Below, piece by piece: positions 1 to 12,578 of a DNA stretch of 48,687 nt. The notes under the pieces are model-generated. The model was not told the DNA's origin. It was given only the letters and a program-made list of their open reading frames with translations, and made no database searches. Where the stretch lies: assembly GCA_003157745.1 (NCBI GenBank), contig PMKM01000092.1, forward strand, positions 9,220-57,906, in the 5' to 3' direction. A program made the position numbers and the translations under genes. The stretch is from Bryobacterales bacterium. GTDB lineage: Bacteria > Acidobacteriota > Terriglobia > Bryobacterales > Bryobacteraceae. Each line of letters begins with the position of its first letter. Within the stretch, counting starts at the first letter, position 1.

Positions 1-1757
1 TTGGGCTGCGGCGAGTCGCCGGAGACTTCGACCGGAATGACGCCGAAGTGATCGCGGTACATCCGGAACAGGAGGCCCGTTGGATTCAAGACAGCCTCCG
101 TCCTCGACTCGCTCATCATGGCCGTGGCGAAAGTGAAAGCGCCGAGTTGAAAGAGATCCGAGTGGCGGAACATCTCGTGAAAGGCCCAGGCATAGGCGGG
201 AATCACCTTGTAAGAGTTGGGTCCCCCACCCATGTAAGCCCATTCGTCGATGGCGATCGGGACCGGCTTCGCCTTCAGCCCGGGAATGCGCTTCAGGTAC
301 TCCTGGTAGTGCTCGTACTTCACGCGAACCTGCGTCGCGGGCGCACGCTCCCATTCGATCAGCGTCTGGGGACCGATATTGACCTTCTTCTCCAGCTTCA
401 AATCGGTGTGCATGTCACTCGAGGAATAGTAGTGCTCGCTGAGCATGTCGATGTTGTTCAGGCAGTGGGCGAGCATGTGGCCGCTCCAGTCCGCCGTCGA
501 GAGATAATCCGGGACAAACTTGCCGCCGATGCGTTTGGACTGATTGGCGCCGGTCATGACATCGGGCATCGCTCCGCCGGCAATCAGCGTGATCGACGGA
601 TCCACCTCCCGCATGGCCTGGGCGAACATATCGTGCTTCAGCTCGAATTGCTCGGTCGACATGGCGCCCATCTGGTAGTCGCCCCAGGGCTCATTGCCAA
701 TGCCCCATAACTTGACGTTATACGGCTGCGGGTGGCCGTTCGCGGCGCGCCACTTACCCATCGGCGTGGTGACTGCGCCGTTGGTATATTCGACCAGTTC
801 CTTTGCGGACCAAGCGTCGCCAAAGCCGGCATTGACCGTGATGTAAGGATCCACCCCGAGCAGGCGGCAGAGCGTGAGGAACTCGTCGGTGCCCACATCG
901 TTCGGTTGCACGGCATGCCAGACCGGATCGTAGATGGACGGGCGCTTGTCCGGATCGCCGACCGCATTGCGCCACTCGTGGGCGGAGACGAAGTTGCCGC
1001 CGGGGAATCGATAGACGCCGGAGTGCAACTGCTTGAGCGCGGCAATCACTTCCGCGCGGAAGCCCTCGATGTTGTCGGCCGGCATGAGCGAGACCGCGCC
1101 GATGTGAAACGAGCCTGCGCCGGTTCCGGCGATTTCGAGCTGCGCATCGTCGCTGTCGCCCTGGGCCAGGAACTTCAGTGGGAACGTCTGGTACGCGGAG
1201 CCGAGGGTGCCAATGGTCAACGTCTGACGCTCACCCGCGTCGCTGCCCCACGCCAGAGTCACCTTCACGACCGCGCCCGGGCCGCCGGCGAGCACGATGC
1301 GACCCGTGTACGCCTTGCCCTTTCGCACGGCGAGACCGGTCTGCCGGACTCCATGTGCCTCGGCGCCGCCGAGCTCGATCCTTGGCGCGTGATCGCCGGT
1401 GTACGGGTCTTTCGCGTCCATCGTCACTACTGCGTCGCCGCCAACCGGCGCCCAATGGCGGAGCGGCGCGCGGCGCCTCCACGCCGGACCGGCGGGCTGC
1501 TCGGGCGGTTTCGAGGTCACCGGATCGAAAAGCTTCCGGTCTGCCAGCATCTCGGCCCAGACGTTCTCGTTGACGATGTTCCCGCCGTGCTCCAGGAACT
1601 GCCCATAGAGGTACTTAGAGATCGGCGCGCCGGGCTTCGACGCATCGATGCCCACCTGGACGGGGCGAGTCTGGGCGAAAAGAAGCGGTGAAAGGAACAG
1701 TGACGCGAGCAGAAGTACTCGCGCAGCATTCATTGGAACTCGGCATACGAGGCGCAT
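1..1757 (-). CDS. Secreted alpha-L-arabinofuranosidase-type glycoside hydrolase (GH51), 3' end outside the window
   Basis: An open frame runs from the ATG at 1757 to the window edge without a stop (585 codons visible), so the C-terminus is missing. The start is supported by GGAGGG seven bases upstream (1765-1770). Residues 1 to about 29 look like a signal peptide ending LLFAQ, so the enzyme is probably exported. GH51 hallmarks are visible: the acid/base motif GIGNEPWG with Glu356 and the nucleophile motif IAIDEWAY with Glu505. A carbohydrate-binding-like insert appears to occupy roughly residues 85-230, before the TIM barrel. GH51 enzymes release terminal alpha-L-arabinofuranose from arabinoxylan or arabinan. 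A second GH51-type gene lies just upstream on the same strand, 96 bp away, and the pair follows a LysR gene. Family assignment is firm; the exact substrate is inferred. Confidence 0.88.
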   Translation of the reverse strand, partial: MRLVCRVPMNAARVLLLASLFLSPLLFAQTRPVQVGIDASKPGAPISKYLYGQFLEHGGNIVNENVWAEMLADRKLFDPVTSKPPEQPAGPAWRRRAPLRHWAPVGGDAVVTMDAKDPYTGDHAPRIELGGAEAHGVRQTGLAVRKGKAYTGRIVLAGGPGAVVKVTLAWGSDAGERQTLTIGTLGSAYQTFPLKFLAQGDSDDAQLEIAGTGAGSFHIGAVSLMPADNIEGFRAEVIAALKQLHSGVYRFPGGNFVSAHEWRNAVGDPDKRPSIYDPVWHAVQPNDVGTDEFLTLCRLLGVDPYITVNAGFGDAWSAKELVEYTNGAVTTPMGKWRAANGHPQPYNVKLWGIGNEPWGDYQMGAMSTEQFELKHDMFAQAMREVDPSITLIAGGAMPDVMTGANQSKRIGGKFVPDYLSTADWSGHMLAHCLNNIDMLSEHYYSSSDMHTDLKLEKKVNIGPQTLIEWERAPATQVRVKYEHYQEYLKRIPGLKAKPVPIAIDEWAYMGGGPNSYKVIPAYAWAFHEMFRHSDLFQLGAFTFATAMMSESRTEAVLNPTGLLFRMYRDHFGVIPVEVSGDSPQP

Positions 1758-1853
1758 AGAATGACCCTCCATCAAATAGACCCGGACACGGCGCCGCGGT
1801 TCTGTGAATGAGGTGCGCCGAGACCGGTTGAACCCGACACGTGCCAGTTACCG

Positions 1854-3428
1854 TTACTGCTCGACGGAGACCACCGTTACCGACTTCGGTTCCACTTGCA
1901 GGACCAGCTTGCCACCCTGCACCTGAACCGGCAGCGGTTTCGGCTCCACGACATGCGGCGCATCGAAGGTGTTAATGCTGCTGACCGCTGGTGCGGTCAG
2001 TGTCTGCGCCTTGGCCGATTTCGCCATGATGCCGGTTAGTGCGGCTTCAATCCCGACCGGCTTCTCGGGATCGAGGTTGGTGATTTCGATCCACAGCTTG
2101 CCGGATCGATCCCGCGCGGCGACGGCGTCGAGACGCGGCAGAGTAACGTCGCCCTGTTTGTATGTGCCGGCGTCGAAGGCGACCGGGACAAACGTGGCGT
2201 CCTGGAACGGCACATACAGCTCGAAGACGTAATAGGTCGGAGTAAGAACCATCTTCTCCTTGTCCGTCAGGATCATCGATTGCAGCACGTTGATCATCTG
2301 GGCGATGTTCGCCATGCGCACGCGGTCGGCATGCCGCGCGAAGATGTTCAGGTTCAGCGATGCCAGAATCGCATCTCTCAGGCTGTTCTGCTGGATGAGA
2401 AAATCCTTGTTCGTGCCGGGCAGCGCCACATGCCACGCGCCCCATTCGTCCACCACCAGCGCGATCTTCTTCTCCGGGTCGTACTTGTCCATGACCGTCT
2501 CCTGCTTGCGCAGAAACTCATCCATGAACAGCGTGGACTTCAGCGTCTTGCCGTATTCGTCGACGCCGAAGCCGATCGAAGGCGTGGAGGGCGGCCATCC
2601 GTTGGGCGTCGTATACCAGTGCAGCGATAGGCCGTCCATATTCCAGGTCCAGTCGTGATGCTGCCAAGCCTTCATGATAGTCTCGGTCCACTCCGTCTCG
2701 GCAACGCCCGGGCCGACGGCAATCTTGAGCATCTGGTTTGCGTCCCGCTGGGAAGGATTGTCGTTCCTGACGAAGTGGCTGTAGACCTTGAGTTGACTCA
2801 GATACTGGTCCGCCGTCATGTCGCCGCCGCAGCCCCAACTCTCGTTGCCTATGCCCAGGAAGTCGATCTTGTAAGGGGCGGGGTGGCCATTGGCGACGCG
2901 CTCCTTCGCCAGCGCCGTGGGCTGCGCGGCGGTCATGTATTCCAGCCATTCGGCCGCTTCCTGCGGAGTCCCGGATGCGACGTTGAGCGAGACGTAGGCT
3001 TGGCTGCCGATCTGCTGCAGAAAGTCCATGAACTCGTCGGTGCCGAAGCTGTTGGTGTCGACCACGCCGCCCCATGCGGAGTTGAGCGTCGCCGGCCGCT
3101 GTCCGGCTGGGCCGACTCCTTTGCGCCAATGGTACTCGTCGGCAAAGCAACCGCCCGGCCAACGGACATTAGGCACCTGCAATGCTCGAAGCGCAGTCAC
3201 GACGTCGTTGCGTATCCCGCGCGTGTTCGGAATCGGGGAATCCGGGCCGACCCAGATGCCCTCGTTAAGGCCATGTCCGAGATTCTCCGCGAACTGGCCG
3301 AAGACGTTGCGGTCGATCTTCGCTCCGGCCTTGGATGCATCGATGGACAAGTGAGCCGTGTCCGCAGCCTTGATCGGAACAATCAAGATCGCAGCCGTGA
3401 AACCCAAACCGAGCAGCAGCCTACGCAT
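1854..3428 (-). CDS. Secreted alpha-L-arabinofuranosidase-type glycoside hydrolase (GH51)
   Basis: This encodes 524 residues. I chose the ATG at 3428 because AGGAGG lies eight bases upstream; the frame stays open to 3491 but those extra residues lack a ribosome site. The N-terminus is a signal peptide (MRRLLLGLGF..., cleaved near IKAAD). The GH51 acid/base motif GIGNESWGCGG holds Glu196 and the nucleophile motif VVDEWGAWH holds Glu328. The all-beta C-terminal domain typical of GH51 follows. It is a paralogue of the downstream gene ending at 1757 but lacks that gene's large N-terminal insert, so the two probably differ in substrate or linkage preference. Expected role: periplasmic or extracellular release of arabinofuranose from plant polysaccharide or oligosaccharides. 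Both genes are likely co-transcribed. Confidence 0.88.
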   Translation of the reverse strand: MRRLLLGLGFTAAILIVPIKAADTAHLSIDASKAGAKIDRNVFGQFAENLGHGLNEGIWVGPDSPIPNTRGIRNDVVTALRALQVPNVRWPGGCFADEYHWRKGVGPAGQRPATLNSAWGGVVDTNSFGTDEFMDFLQQIGSQAYVSLNVASGTPQEAAEWLEYMTAAQPTALAKERVANGHPAPYKIDFLGIGNESWGCGGDMTADQYLSQLKVYSHFVRNDNPSQRDANQMLKIAVGPGVAETEWTETIMKAWQHHDWTWNMDGLSLHWYTTPNGWPPSTPSIGFGVDEYGKTLKSTLFMDEFLRKQETVMDKYDPEKKIALVVDEWGAWHVALPGTNKDFLIQQNSLRDAILASLNLNIFARHADRVRMANIAQMINVLQSMILTDKEKMVLTPTYYVFELYVPFQDATFVPVAFDAGTYKQGDVTLPRLDAVAARDRSGKLWIEITNLDPEKPVGIEAALTGIMAKSAKAQTLTAPAVSSINTFDAPHVVEPKPLPVQVQGGKLVLQVEPKSVTVVSVEQ

Positions 3429-3589
3429 CGCAAGTTCCTCCTTAGGAGCAAGAGCGGTGTTTTGTTGAACGGCCGAAGGAAGACGCGGCACAGACCCGCC
3501 GCGTACTACAACCGCCAGTTCTCAAGTCCGCTCCTGGAACTCTTGAGGATAGCGACTAGACGCAACACGCGACAAGACAAATAAATCGT

Positions 3590-3603
3590 TAGATTCGTAT
3601 CTA
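3590..3603. promoter_or_regulatory. Inverted repeat upstream of the GH51 pair
   Basis: TAGAT-TCGT-ATCTA is a perfect five-base-arm dyad about 160 bp upstream of the GH51 start at 3428. It sits in an AT-rich patch (about 3575-3615) inside GC-rich DNA, as expected for a promoter or operator. A second dyad, CTCAAG...CTTGAG (3521-3547), lies between it and the gene. Which protein binds is unknown; the neighbouring LysR protein is the obvious candidate, but the arms differ from the dyad at 4565-4585. Confidence 0.35.
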
Positions 3604-3666
3604 GTTTGTCGATAGATTCCCGGCCGCGTGGAACCGGTCCCAAATCGCATCGAAGGGCGCGCCTGG

Positions 3667-5997
<2,331 letters not shown>

Positions 5998-6204
5998 CTC
6001 CTTCGCCGCGTCCGTGCCGAACCACCGTGGTACTAATAAGAGAAGAATGCGAACAGCCGGCTTCCGAGGTCCGACCGCGATAATCGCTCTTACGGGCCAG
6101 CCCCCGCGGCGTTGCGAGTGAGATACCAATGTCGCCGCGCCTGTCGCCAGGCACATTCCATGCACTGGGGTGATCGGTTGTCCGGTAGAAGGGAACTCGG
6201 AATC

Positions 6205-8193
6205 ATGGTTTTCAAAGTCATTCGTCTTGTTGTTGCCGCAATTGGCATCCTGCTTCCGCTCAATGGCATTGCTGCGCCCCAGGGCACCCCGGCGCCAGCG
6301 GCCAGGCCCCTTCCATTCCTCAGCCCGCTGTTCGGCGACAACATGGTCCTGCAGCGTGGAAAGCCGAATGCGATCTGGGGTTGGTCGGAACCGGGCGACC
6401 ATATACAGATAACCATCGGAGAGCAGACGGCATCTGCCATCGCCGGAGCCGACCGCCGCTGGCAAGCGCGGATTCAACCTCCTCCCGCGGGCGGCCCCTA
6501 TGTCGTCAAGATCACCGGCCGTGAGACTGTGGAGCTGCACAACGTCCTGGTCGGCGACGTCTGGCTGTGCGGCGGCCAGTCCAATATGCAACTCCCGCTC
6601 CGATTCGCGCGAGACGGTGCGGAAGAGGCCAAGGCGGCCAACTACCCGGACATCCGGTTTTTCTCAGTGGCGGGACATCCTGCCTACCGGCATAGCGATG
6701 TTATCGAAGGAACCTGGAGGGTTCTCTCTCCGGAGACTGCGGACTGGGTCTCAGCGGTCGGGTATTACTTCGCTCGCAAGCTCCAGCATGAGATCCATGT
6801 TCCCATTGGCCTGGTCGTGGATGCGCTGGGCGGAACACCCGCGGAGGCCTGGACCAGCGCGGACGCTCTCCGCCCTCTCCATGATTTCGATGTTCCGGTG
6901 GCCGAAGTCCGGAGACTGGCCGCAACTGGCGCGCCCGAGTACGGGAACTATGTGATGCACTGGTATGACGAGTATGACATCGGGCTCAAAGGAAACTGGG
7001 CTGCTCCGGAAATGGACGACACGAACTGGAAGCCCGTTGCCATTCCCGGCGGGTTCGCTGAATTGGGCGTGCCAGACACTCCGGCCGTAGCTTGGTTCAG
7101 GAAGGAGATTGTTCTGCCGGACCCGCTGCCGGAAGGGCGCGCCATGTTGTTCCTCGGCTCAGTGGAGCGGATGGACACGGCGTTCGTCAACGGGAAACTG
7201 GTCGGTGCCAACGCATGGGTGGAGAACCCGCGCGTCTATCCTCTCGGTGAAGGACTGCTGAAGCCGGGACGAAACGTCCTTGCGATTCGCGTGCTGAAGA
7301 CAAAGCCGGACGGCGGATTCCTCGGCAAGCCGGCCGAACTGCGTCTGGTGCTGGGTGACAAGTCGATCATCCCACTGGCGGGGGCGTGGAAGGGCCAACT
7401 CAGCCTGGATGCCCGTCCCCCGCGTTTCCTGCCCATCGCCTACGAGAATTGGCCGGTCATGCCGGCCGTTTTGTACGAAGGAATGCTTGCGCCCATCGCG
7501 CCGCTCTCGATCACGGGCGCGCTGTGGTACCAGGGCGAACAGAACTCGGCAAGAGGTTATCAGTACCGCAGAATCCTTCCAGTGATGATCGCAGACTGGC
7601 GCAGGCTCTTCGGGCAAAGCGATTTTCCTTTTTACATTGTCAGCCTGCCGGCATTCAAGCCGCGCAGTGCAACGCCCGTGGACGACCCATGGGCCGAAAC
7701 GCGCGAATCACAAGCGCTCACCGCTGCCAGCGTTTCTAATTCCTGCCTGGCCGTCACTATCGACACAGGCGATCCGGATAACATCCATGCCAAGGACAAA
7801 CAGCCCGTAGGTGAGCGTCTTGCTCTATGCGCGTTGGCGAAACACTACGGCAAGAACGTGGTCTATTCGGGTCCGACTCTGGCGTCGGTCGATCGACTTC
7901 CAGGCGCGATCCGCTTGCACTTTGCGAACGCCGATGGTGGTCTGGTGATGAGAGGGACAAAGCTCGAAGAGTTCACTGTTGCCGGAGAGGACCGGAAATG
8001 GTACTGGGCCGACGCGCACATCGAGGGCGATACCGTGCTTGTCTCATCCCCCTCGGTCGCGAATCCCAAAGAGGTTCGTTATGCCTGGCAGTCGAATCCG
8101 GCGGCGACATTATTCAACGGGGCCGGATTACCAGCCGGTCCCTTCCGGACCGATACCTGGCCCGGCATCACAGAAAGTCAGAGACCTTACTGA
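6205..8193 (+). CDS. Secreted sialate O-acetylesterase-type SGNH esterase
   Basis: This encodes 662 residues. The ATG at 6205 gives a clean signal peptide (MVFKVIRLVVAAIG..., cleaved near GIAAP) with a loose AAGGGAA upstream. The N-terminal beta-domain shows the family-typical LFGDNMVLQR and WGWSEPGD. The SGNH core has block I GGQSNMQLPL with nucleophile Ser126, a block containing WYQGEQNS, and the C-terminal Asp/His motif in DPDNIHAKDKQ. A jelly-roll insert (about 250-390) with WFRKEIVLP splits the esterase domain, as in Bacteroidetes and acidobacterial homologues. Despite the name, such enzymes in plant-glycan loci remove acetyl esters from xylan, pectin or rhamnogalacturonan rather than from sialic acid. 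The fucosidase gene follows after 13 bp, so the two are probably co-transcribed. Confidence 0.87.
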   Translation: MVFKVIRLVVAAIGILLPLNGIAAPQGTPAPAARPLPFLSPLFGDNMVLQRGKPNAIWGWSEPGDHIQITIGEQTASAIAGADRRWQARIQPPPAGGPYVVKITGRETVELHNVLVGDVWLCGGQSNMQLPLRFARDGAEEAKAANYPDIRFFSVAGHPAYRHSDVIEGTWRVLSPETADWVSAVGYYFARKLQHEIHVPIGLVVDALGGTPAEAWTSADALRPLHDFDVPVAEVRRLAATGAPEYGNYVMHWYDEYDIGLKGNWAAPEMDDTNWKPVAIPGGFAELGVPDTPAVAWFRKEIVLPDPLPEGRAMLFLGSVERMDTAFVNGKLVGANAWVENPRVYPLGEGLLKPGRNVLAIRVLKTKPDGGFLGKPAELRLVLGDKSIIPLAGAWKGQLSLDARPPRFLPIAYENWPVMPAVLYEGMLAPIAPLSITGALWYQGEQNSARGYQYRRILPVMIADWRRLFGQSDFPFYIVSLPAFKPRSATPVDDPWAETRESQALTAASVSNSCLAVTIDTGDPDNIHAKDKQPVGERLALCALAKHYGKNVVYSGPTLASVDRLPGAIRLHFANADGGLVMRGTKLEEFTVAGEDRKWYWADAHIEGDTVLVSSPSVANPKEVRYAWQSNPAATLFNGAGLPAGPFRTDTWPGITESQRPY

Positions 8194-8206
8194 CAGCGTG
8201 GACAAG

Positions 8207-10720
8207 ATGAGAACGAACCGAATCATAAGACTGAGCGCGCTGGCAGGCGTCACAATCCTACTCGCACCCTCCGATCATCGGGGGCAGACGGCTTCGCAAC
8301 GCACGCGAGAGGCGCTGTGGTACCGGACTCCCGCTCCCATCTGGGATCATGCTCTTCCCGTGGGAAACGGCCGCCTGGGCGCCATGGTCTTTGGCGGAGC
8401 AAACTCCGGCCGCAACAATGGAGACCTGCAGGCGTCTCCTCGGAATGTTCCTTTGTTGGACGGGTCGCAGACCTCGGGCGCCGACGAACACCTGCAACTG
8501 AACGAGACCTCTGTGTGGCAGGGCAGCCGTGCGAACCGCCTGAATCCGCGGGCGCACGAAGCCGTGCCCGCGATCCGAAAACTCCTGCTCGACTCGCAAG
8601 GGCTGGATGGCGATAAGATTTCAGCCGCGGAGAGACTCGCCGAGGACGGCATGATCGGCATCCCTCCGGCAATGCCCAGCTACAGCACTTTGGGCGACCT
8701 GTATCTGCGCTCTTCAAACAAAGGAACTGTCAGCGATTACCGCCGCCGGCTTGAACTGGAAGCAGGCGTCGTCCGGATCACTTACACCATGAGTGGCGTG
8801 CACTACACTCGCGAGGCATTCGCGTCTGTCCCCGACGAAGTGATTGTCATGCGTCTCGCCGCCGACAGAAAAGGCGCCATCGGCTACCGGCTCAGCATGG
8901 ACCGGCCCACGGACTTCACCGTCCGCGCCCGCGGACAGAACACTCTCGTCTTGCGTGAGGGCCCGGAGCATAAGGACGAAATAAGGTTTGCCGGGGAAGT
9001 GCTCGTGTTGCCGATTGGCGGCACTGTTCATTCGGAAAACTCCGAGCTTGTGATCGCCGATGCCGATTCCGTTACGATTCTGATCGCGGCAGCCACCGAC
9101 TTCAAAGGCGGACCATTCTCCGGCGGCGATCCCGAAGCAAAATGCGAACGCGACCTGACGCAGGCGCGGACACGCACCGCTGAGCAGATTCTCGCCCGGC
9201 AAGAGGCCGTGTACGGACCGATGTACCGTACTATGTCTCTCCATCTTGGAGCGGCGTCCGGCACAAACGAAGACCTTCCTACGGATGAGAGAGTCAAGCG
9301 CGTGAGTGACGGCGCCGACGATCTCGGCTTACAGAATCTCTACTTTCAGTTCGCTCGCTACCTGCTCATTAGTTCCTCGCGTCCGGACGGCCTTCCCGCG
9401 AATCTACAGGGAATCTGGGCCGGTGGCATTGACAATCCTTGGGGCTCGAAGTGGACCATTAACATCAACACCGAGATGAATTACTGGCTCGCGGAACCCG
9501 CCGGGCTGGGGGAGACCACTTTACCCCTGATCAACCTGATCGATATGGTTCGCGCGCGCGCGAGCGGAACAGGTACCCAGGTGGCGCAGAACTACTATGG
9601 CGCGCGGGGCTTTGTCATTCATCACAACACGGACCTTTGGGGGGACGCCGAACCGATTGACGGGTATCACTGGGGCATCTGGCCGATGGGCGGCGCGTGG
9701 CTATCGCTCGCAGCGTGGGATCACTATGCGTTCACGCTGGATAGAGAGTTCCTGCGCGAACGAACATGGCCGATTCTGCACGATGCTTCTCAGTTCTTTC
9801 TCGATTACCTGATGGACGACGGCACGGGCCATCTGGTGACCGGGCCGTCGATCTCACCGGAGAACAGATATCGCTTGGCGGATGGAACCGAACACTCGCT
9901 GACGATGGCTCCGACTATGGATATCGAGATCGTGCGCGAACTGTTCGCGCGCACGCTCAATGCCGGAAAGATCCTGGGCGAAGACACCGCTTTTCTGAAG
10001 CAGGTGGAGGACGCGCGTGGTAAGTTGCCTCCGTTTGCAATCGGTAAGTCAGGTCAACTGCAGGAGTGGCAGCGGGATTATGACGAGCCTGAACCGGGGC
10101 ACCGACACATCTCGCATCTTTGGGCGCTTTTTCCAGGCACTCAGGTCTCGCTCGAACACACGCCCGAACTGGCGAAGGCGGCAAGAGTGTCTTTGGAGAG
10201 ACGGCTCTCCTCCGGCGGCGGACAGACAGGGTGGTCGCGAGCGTGGGTCGTCAACTACTGGGATCATCTGCACGATGGCAAACAGGCGTACGACAGCCTG
10301 CAGGCGATGTTCCGCCAGTCGACATTTCCAAACCTTATGGATACACACCCGCCCGGACTGTTCCAGATCGATGGCAACCTGGGAGCGGCAAACGGGATGC
10401 TGGAGGCCTTGGTACAGTCTCGTTGGACGCCGGATTTTGTCGAGCTCGAACTCCTTCCGGCCCTGCCCGTACAGTGGTCCGAGGGTTCTCTCGACGGAGT
10501 CCACTTGCGGGGAGGCGCGACGATCGACATGCGATGGAAGTCGGGAAAGATCGTCTCCTTGAGCCTTCACTCGAAGAGCCAGGGAACTGTTCGGTTGATT
10601 CCACCGCAAGGACAGGCTGTTGCCAGCGTCCGCACTCAGGAAGGAAACCCGTTGTTTGTGAAAAAGGACGGCACGGTCCATTTCATGAGTGGAAGGTCCT
10701 ACTCGGTCACGTTTCGATGA
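8207..10720 (+). CDS. Secreted GH95 alpha-L-fucosidase
   Basis: This encodes 837 residues from the ATG at 8207, 13 bases after the esterase stop; no strong ribosome site is visible, so translation may be coupled. The N-terminus has a hydrophobic export segment (IIRLSALAGVTILLAP). The mature part opens with the GH95 signature LWYRTPAPIWDHALPVGNGR and continues with LQLNETSVWQG. The (alpha/alpha)6 barrel contains NLQGIW, TININTEMNYW, HHNTDLWGDAEP, HRHISHLWALFPG and GGGQTGWSRAW, which carry the conserved active-site residues of this inverting family. GH95 enzymes remove alpha-1,2-linked L-fucose, or in some members L-galactose, for example from xyloglucan or rhamnogalacturonan side chains. Length is typical for the family. 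Confidence 0.92.
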   Translation: MRTNRIIRLSALAGVTILLAPSDHRGQTASQRTREALWYRTPAPIWDHALPVGNGRLGAMVFGGANSGRNNGDLQASPRNVPLLDGSQTSGADEHLQLNETSVWQGSRANRLNPRAHEAVPAIRKLLLDSQGLDGDKISAAERLAEDGMIGIPPAMPSYSTLGDLYLRSSNKGTVSDYRRRLELEAGVVRITYTMSGVHYTREAFASVPDEVIVMRLAADRKGAIGYRLSMDRPTDFTVRARGQNTLVLREGPEHKDEIRFAGEVLVLPIGGTVHSENSELVIADADSVTILIAAATDFKGGPFSGGDPEAKCERDLTQARTRTAEQILARQEAVYGPMYRTMSLHLGAASGTNEDLPTDERVKRVSDGADDLGLQNLYFQFARYLLISSSRPDGLPANLQGIWAGGIDNPWGSKWTININTEMNYWLAEPAGLGETTLPLINLIDMVRARASGTGTQVAQNYYGARGFVIHHNTDLWGDAEPIDGYHWGIWPMGGAWLSLAAWDHYAFTLDREFLRERTWPILHDASQFFLDYLMDDGTGHLVTGPSISPENRYRLADGTEHSLTMAPTMDIEIVRELFARTLNAGKILGEDTAFLKQVEDARGKLPPFAIGKSGQLQEWQRDYDEPEPGHRHISHLWALFPGTQVSLEHTPELAKAARVSLERRLSSGGGQTGWSRAWVVNYWDHLHDGKQAYDSLQAMFRQSTFPNLMDTHPPGLFQIDGNLGAANGMLEALVQSRWTPDFVELELLPALPVQWSEGSLDGVHLRGGATIDMRWKSGKIVSLSLHSKSQGTVRLIPPQGQAVASVRTQEGNPLFVKKDGTVHFMSGRSYSVTFR

Positions 10721-10880
10721 CCGTTTATCAGTTTCAATCGGTGCCAGCGGCGGCACGAACATCGCGGGTTCGCACAGGCCATGCGGACGACCAACGCCTA
10801 TCCAGCGTTCGCGGAGCTACTGGTACGAGAAGGCTCACTTCAATCTCGCCGGCCAATCTCTTTGAAGGAAGTACAAGTCT

Positions 10881-12479
10881 ATGATCAACTCGATTCTGCT
10901 GCGGCTTTCAATCCTTGCCGTTGGCCTTTTTGCGGCTTCATCGGCCTTACCTCTTGCGGCTCAATCGCAACAGGCGCCATTCCGGACCATTGTCGTGAAT
11001 GTCGATGACTCGACCGGGGCGATAGATCGATTCTTCGATTTGTCGGTTGGGTCTGATTATCCTGGCACGCTGACTCGCGATGACAGCCAGGCTCAGCTCA
11101 AGCTCGTCGTGGATGAACTCGGCTTTCGCTACGTCCGTTTTCACGCGATCTTTCACGACGTATTGGGAACAGTGCGAATCGAAAATGGCAAGACCGTCTA
11201 CAACTGGTCGAAGATCGACCATCTTTATGACGACTTACTGGCCCGACACATCAGGCCGTTTGTCGAGCTCGGTTTCACACCGAAGGCGCTTGCCACGTCT
11301 CATAACAGCGTCTTCTATTGGAACGGAAACACATCACATCCGAAGCCGGAAGGTTGGCACGACCTTGTCGAGGCTTTTGTCCGGCACATCGAGGAACGCT
11401 ACGGAAAAGACGAAGTGCGCACGTGGTTTTTCGAAGTGTGGAACGAGCCGAACCTCTCTGGCTTCTGGGAAGGTGCCGATCAGAAGGCATACTTCGAGCT
11501 CTACGATCTGACCGCGAAGACGATCAAGTCCATTGACCTGACGTTGCGGGTCGGAGGACCGAGCACGGCCGGAGCCGCATGGGTTCCCGAGTTTTTGGCC
11601 CATGTGAAGCAGAGCGGCGCCGCTGTTGACTTTGTGACAACGCACACGTATGGCGTCGACGGAGGATTCCTCGATGAAAACGGAGTGAGCGACACAAAGC
11701 TCTCCGCATCCCCCGACGCGGTTATCGGTGACGTGCGGCGCGTTCGCGAGCAAATTTCGGCTTCGCCGTTTCCTGGGCTTCCGCTGTACTTCACCGAGTG
11801 GAGCACAAGTTACACGCCGCGCGACTCGGTGCACGATTCCTATATCAGCGCGCCCTACATCCTGACCAAGCTCAAAGCTAGTCAGGGAATGCTCCAGGGT
11901 ATGAGCTACTGGACCTATACCGATCTGTTCGAAGAACCCGGACCTCCGACTGCGCCGTTTCAAGGGGGATTCGGGCTTCTCAATCCGCAAGGCATCCGTA
12001 AGCCGGCATTCTTCGCTTATAAGTACCTTCACGCGCTTGAGGGCGACAGCCTCAAGACGAGCGATCCGCAGGCAATGCTGGCCACCCAGGGTGGAAACGT
12101 CACGGCTGTCATTTGGGACTTCGAGCAGCCGGACCAGAAGGTGAGTAATCGATCCTTCTATACAAAGCCAATTCCCGCAGTTGCCGCGGCGCCCGTACAG
12201 TTGCAGATAACACATCTTGTTCCGAATGCCGCTTACCACTTGGAAGTACATCGCTCCGGCTATCACGCCAACGATGCCTACACCGCATACATCGAGATGG
12301 GATCTCCCAAGGAACTGACCGCGGCGCAGATCGCGCATTTGAACGAGCTAACGCGCGATCTGCCAGAGACGGACAAGGTGATGCGGAGCGGGGCCACCGG
12401 CACGGTCGACTTTACCGTACCGATGAACGGCAACGACGTTGTTCTCGTCAAGCTGAAACGCAGTCAGCCGGGTAATTGA
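10881..12479 (+). CDS. Secreted GH39 beta-xylosidase-type glycoside hydrolase
   Basis: This encodes 532 residues with a GAAGGAAG ribosome site shortly before the ATG and a signal peptide (MINSILLRLS..., cleaved near PLAAQ). The GH39 TIM barrel shows the acid/base motif WFFEVWNEPN (Glu189) and the nucleophile motif YFTEWSTSY (Glu306). A C-terminal beta-sandwich (about 400-530) follows, as in GH39 xylosidases. The family releases xylose from xylo-oligosaccharides, although some members act on iduronate or arabinose linkages. It is the last gene of the plus-strand run and lies 160 bp after the fucosidase, so it may have its own promoter. It converges on the TonB receptor gene ending at 12579. 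Confidence 0.88.
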   Translation: MINSILLRLSILAVGLFAASSALPLAAQSQQAPFRTIVVNVDDSTGAIDRFFDLSVGSDYPGTLTRDDSQAQLKLVVDELGFRYVRFHAIFHDVLGTVRIENGKTVYNWSKIDHLYDDLLARHIRPFVELGFTPKALATSHNSVFYWNGNTSHPKPEGWHDLVEAFVRHIEERYGKDEVRTWFFEVWNEPNLSGFWEGADQKAYFELYDLTAKTIKSIDLTLRVGGPSTAGAAWVPEFLAHVKQSGAAVDFVTTHTYGVDGGFLDENGVSDTKLSASPDAVIGDVRRVREQISASPFPGLPLYFTEWSTSYTPRDSVHDSYISAPYILTKLKASQGMLQGMSYWTYTDLFEEPGPPTAPFQGGFGLLNPQGIRKPAFFAYKYLHALEGDSLKTSDPQAMLATQGGNVTAVIWDFEQPDQKVSNRSFYTKPIPAVAAAPVQLQITHLVPNAAYHLEVHRSGYHANDAYTAYIEMGSPKELTAAQIAHLNELTRDLPETDKVMRSGATGTVDFTVPMNGNDVVLVKLKRSQPGN

Positions 12480-12578
12480 AAGATCGAGAGTGCGGTCTGT
12501 TGCTCACACCCGATTTCAAAAGAAGCCACAAAGAGACTTCAGCCAGACGCGACGGGAGCCTCAACTTCGGAATTCAGG

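Noticed and set aside
7979-8206. In-frame extension of the fucosidase overlapping the esterase gene
   Set aside because: The added 76 residues are out-of-frame esterase sequence, and the ATG at 8207 gives an export signal.
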